Below, piece after piece: positions 4,565 through 6,991 of a DNA stretch of 6,991 nucleotides. The stretch's first letter is position 1, and every line of letters begins with the position of its first letter. Below the pieces are notes generated by a model, which saw only the letters and a list, made by a program, of their open reading frames with translations, was not told the DNA's origin and ran no database searches. The DNA comes from Gammaproteobacteria bacterium. Its GTDB lineage: Bacteria > Pseudomonadota > Gammaproteobacteria > Pseudomonadales > UBA7434. The translations under genes were made by a program, and so were the position numbers. Where the stretch lies: the NCBI GenBank assembly GCA_024280785.1, contig JAJRPK010000017.1, positions 1 to 6,991 of the forward strand, given 5' to 3'.

Positions 4565-5941
4565 ATGCCATTAAGTACTTTTTTTACTCTCTTTGTCGTT
4601 GTCGCCGCGTTTGTTTTTTATGCAGGCCAACGCAAAGCCTTGCTTTTAAAAAGCAACGGCGCTGCATTACACTCGCAACCGCATTACTTTGGTACTTGGC
4701 TAATTATCACAGCGGTTATACCCGCCCTTCTATTATTGGCTGGCTGGTCAATTTTGGATGATGCGCTCGTCAAATCCATCATTGTTTCTGAACTGCCCAC
4801 GAGCTATTCAACCGCTAACTCGACCGAAAAATTACTGGCTTTTAGTGAAATCAACCTTATCGCCGATGGTCACGACCAAACCATCCACTACGCTGAATTA
4901 AAGCCTCTTGCCGAAAGATTTTTGTCTCTTCACGCGACTAGTGAGCAATTCAAACTTGTTGCAACAGTACTACTGTTACTTATCGGTTTCGTTATTGGAT
5001 GGCAGCGATTAGCCCCCGACTTTCGCGCCAGAAACCGATACGAAGCCACTGTTGGATATTTATTATTAGGCTGCGCCTGCATCGCTATCCTAACCACTGT
5101 CGGCATCGTTTTTTCTGTTCTATTCGAGGCCATACGTTTTTTCGATTCCGTATCAATATTTGAATTTATTTTCGGCACCCATTGGAGCCCTCAAATGGCT
5201 ATCCGTGAAGACCAAGTTGGATCTTCGGGAGCATTTGGTGCTGTACCACTGTTTGTTGGAACCTTGCTAATTTCAGCCATTGCCATGCTGGTAGCAGTGC
5301 CAGTGGGCCTAATGTCCGCCATTTATTTGGCCGAGTACGCCAGCCCTGGTTTTCGATCTTACGCCAAACCGCTGCTGGAAATTCTTGCTGGTATCCCAAC
5401 CGTCGTTTATGGTTTCTTTGCGGCGATTACCGTTGCTCCTATGCTGAGAGATTTTGGTGAAACGGTAGGACTCAACGTCACGTCGGAAAGCGCTCTTGCG
5501 GTAGGCCTAGTAATGGGAGTAATGATTATCCCCTTCGTTTCTTCTCTATCAGATGACGTAATTACAGCAGTGCCCCAATCTTTACGTGACGCTTCCTTTG
5601 GTTTAGGCGCGACCCATTCAGAAACTATACGAAAAGTTATTATACCCGCTGCGCTACCTGGCATTGTCGGCGCCGTACTGCTCGCGGTATCAAGAGCCAT
5701 CGGCGAAACCATGATTGTGGTAATGGCCGCCGGCCTATCGGCAAAACTCACTGCAAATCCGTTAGAAACAGTAACAACTGTAACCGTTCAGATTGTTACT
5801 TTGCTAGTCGGCGACCAAGAATTCGACTCGCCAAAAACATTGGCCGCCTTTGCACTCGCTCTCATGCTATTTTTTACTACATTGAGTCTAAACGTTCTAG
5901 CGTTGTACATTGTTAGAAAATATCGCGAACAGTATGAGTAA
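4565..5941 (+). CDS. pstC: Phosphate ABC transporter permease PstC (long form)
   Basis: Inner-membrane permease, 458 residues, forming with PstA the channel through which phosphate released by PstS is moved. E. coli PstC has about 320 residues; this is the extended form. Hydrophobic segments lie near 5-20, 42-63 and 130-147 (the extra N-terminal part), with a hydrophilic, probably periplasmic, loop at about 64-125. The conserved core begins at about 162, with segments near 162-190, 226-257, 268-293, 308-326, 363-390 and 425-450. The cytoplasmic EAA loop that docks on the ATPase PstB is clear: SLRDASFGLGATHSETIRKVIIPAALPG (339-366), followed by SRAIGET (376-382), typical of PstC. GIPTVVYGFFA (276-286) is another family motif. 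The start has AGGTG at 4549-4553, 11 bases upstream. It lies 195 bp after pstS and 114 bp before pstA. No damage is seen. Confidence 0.95.
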   Translation: MPLSTFFTLFVVVAAFVFYAGQRKALLLKSNGAALHSQPHYFGTWLIITAVIPALLLLAGWSILDDALVKSIIVSELPTSYSTANSTEKLLAFSEINLIADGHDQTIHYAELKPLAERFLSLHATSEQFKLVATVLLLLIGFVIGWQRLAPDFRARNRYEATVGYLLLGCACIAILTTVGIVFSVLFEAIRFFDSVSIFEFIFGTHWSPQMAIREDQVGSSGAFGAVPLFVGTLLISAIAMLVAVPVGLMSAIYLAEYASPGFRSYAKPLLEILAGIPTVVYGFFAAITVAPMLRDFGETVGLNVTSESALAVGLVMGVMIIPFVSSLSDDVITAVPQSLRDASFGLGATHSETIRKVIIPAALPGIVGAVLLAVSRAIGETMIVVMAAGLSAKLTANPLETVTTVTVQIVTLLVGDQEFDSPKTLAAFALALMLFFTTLSLNVLALYIVRKYREQYE

Positions 5942-6055
5942 GACTGAAAAGAGCGATAAAGATATATTATTTGCAGAATGATTTAATCTGCTTCAATATC
6001 GTAAACACTACCTGGGTTTAGATGCCCTGTTTAATAAGGCTACTGAATAGATAAA
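5942..6055 (+). other. pstC-pstA intergenic spacer
   Basis: This 114-bp gap is AT-rich. It holds a small hairpin, GCAGA (5973-5977) with TCTGC (5987-5991), and a short GGG/CCC pairing near 6013-6026. No Pho box, clear promoter or terminator is seen, so pstA is probably read through from upstream. The gap is longer than the overlaps or short spacers common in pst operons. Confidence 0.4.
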
Positions 6056-6991
6056 ATGAAACCATCAACGACAAAAATGGCAAATAAGCATTTAGCAAAG
6101 CGTTATGCTAGCGAAAAACGTTTTCGCCGATTAGGTTTGATGTCCGTGCTTGTCGGCCTTGCGGCACTCCTTTTTTTATTAATTACCGTCGTTGGTAACG
6201 GCTGGACCGCCTTTACCCAAAGTTATGTTCGACTTAATTTGGAATTTAAAGCCGAAGTACTCGGTATAAACGATCCTCTCGACGAAGAACAATGGCAATA
6301 CGCAAATTATAACTCAGTAATAAAAGCAGCGCTGAGAGAGCGTTTCCCCTCAATGAACTCACGGGAAGAAAAAAAGAGACTTTATAGCTTGGTGAGTTCT
6401 GGCGCTGACTATCAAGTGAGGCAGCGGTTATCTGATAGGAAACTGTTAGGCCAAACTCATATCATGTGGCTCCCCGCCGACGATGACATCGACTCACTCA
6501 TCAAGGGACATATAGATAGAAATACCCCGGAAGAAAACCGTAGAATTAAAGACGACAAAATCGCACTCATCGATGACTTACTTTCATCGGGAGATCTAAA
6601 GCTCCGCTTCAATGATATATTTTTCACTGCGGGAGATTCTCGAGAACCCGAGCAAGCTGGCATAAGAGGAGCCTTAGTCGGATCGTTCTACACGCTAATC
6701 ATTACTTTAGCTTTGTCGTTTCCTATTGGCGTTGCTGCCGCCATTTACCTGGAAGAATTTGCCCCGCAAAATCGTTGGACTGATTTTATAGAAGTTAATA
6801 TTAATAACCTGGCTGCTGTGCCGTCCATTGTGTTTGGCTTGTTAGGCTTAGCTGTTTTTCTCAACCTATTTGGCTTTCCGCGTTCTGTGCCGCTAGTAGG
6901 AGGGATTGTTCTTACCCTAATGACTCTACCGACGATTATTATTTCTAGCCGAGCGGCAATAAAAGCAGTTCCACCCTCAATAAAAGAAGCC
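6056..6991 (+). CDS. pstA: Phosphate ABC transporter permease PstA, 3' end cut by the window
   Basis: The frame is open from ATG at 6056 to the last base (312 codons). It encodes the second inner-membrane permease of the phosphate importer, partner of PstC. After a basic N-terminus comes one hydrophobic segment (about 27-47), then a long hydrophilic region (about 50-200) that looks like the DUF3333 domain of long PstA proteins, probably periplasmic. The permease core starts at about 204: GALVGSFYTLIITLALSFPIG (205-225), AAAIYLEEF (227-235), NNLAAVPSIVFGLLGLAVF (250-268), and LTLMTLPTIIISSRAAIKAVPPSIKEA (286-312). The last residues are the start of the EAA loop that contacts PstB, so about 110-120 residues probably lie beyond the window. 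TGA in frame at 6044-6046 makes ATG 6056 the earliest ATG; the ribosome site is weak, with AAGG 16 bases upstream. ATG at 6077 is an alternative start. The family call is secure from the core. Confidence 0.94.
   Translation, partial: MKPSTTKMANKHLAKRYASEKRFRRLGLMSVLVGLAALLFLLITVVGNGWTAFTQSYVRLNLEFKAEVLGINDPLDEEQWQYANYNSVIKAALRERFPSMNSREEKKRLYSLVSSGADYQVRQRLSDRKLLGQTHIMWLPADDDIDSLIKGHIDRNTPEENRRIKDDKIALIDDLLSSGDLKLRFNDIFFTAGDSREPEQAGIRGALVGSFYTLIITLALSFPIGVAAAIYLEEFAPQNRWTDFIEVNINNLAAVPSIVFGLLGLAVFLNLFGFPRSVPLVGGIVLTLMTLPTIIISSRAAIKAVPPSIKEA

Noticed and set aside
5407..5751. Minus-strand open frame of 114 codons
   Set aside because: Antisense to the conserved core and EAA loop of pstC; no recognisable protein features.
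5973..5991. Terminator or attenuator between pstC and pstA
   Set aside because: Only a 5-bp stem with no T-run; readthrough is expected in a pst operon.
1..6991. Mobile element, CRISPR array, phage or defence system
   Set aside because: No transposase, integrase, spaced repeats or defence genes are seen; the genes form an ordinary phosphate regulon.

Overview
The window looks like the chromosome of a free-living, probably marine or aquatic gammaproteobacterium. The evidence is moderate base composition, E. coli-type PhoB and PhoR, Pho boxes with 11-bp periodicity, and the long forms of PstC and PstA found in many aquatic proteobacteria. The genus cannot be fixed from this sequence. All recognised genes are on the + strand.

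Layout: (1) 1-237 is a leader with a sigma70-type promoter and two TetR-type operator palindromes. (2) 238-648 is a small NTF2-fold DUF1348 protein. (3) 649-894 is a gap with a Pho box and a probable phoB promoter. (4) 895-3068 is phoB then phoR, separated by 110 bp. (5) 3069-3328 is a C-rich, G-poor stretch after phoR, followed by an array of seven PhoB half-sites driving pstS. (6) 3329-4372 is pstS. (7) 4373-4564 holds a 16-bp stem-loop with no T-run and a weak second Pho-box-like promoter. (8) 4565-5941 is pstC. (9) From 6056 to the window edge is the first 312 codons of pstA, cut inside its EAA loop. pstB and phoU would be expected just beyond the edge, but this cannot be seen.

How the genes work together: PhoR and PhoB form the two-component system for phosphate starvation. 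PstS captures periplasmic phosphate, and PstC and PstA form the membrane channel of the high-affinity importer. In known systems the importer, with PhoU, tells PhoR whether phosphate is sufficient. Phosphorylated PhoB would then bind the boxes upstream of phoB and pstS, making a positive loop. The DUF1348 gene appears to be a separate unit under a TetR-family repressor encoded elsewhere.

I did not find a new gene system. The second-look items are mostly regulatory: the paired TetR operators, the phase-shifted seven-unit Pho array, the large non-terminating hairpin after pstS, and the weak PhoB-like promoter before pstC. No tRNA, rRNA, CRISPR array, insertion sequence or attachment site was seen.
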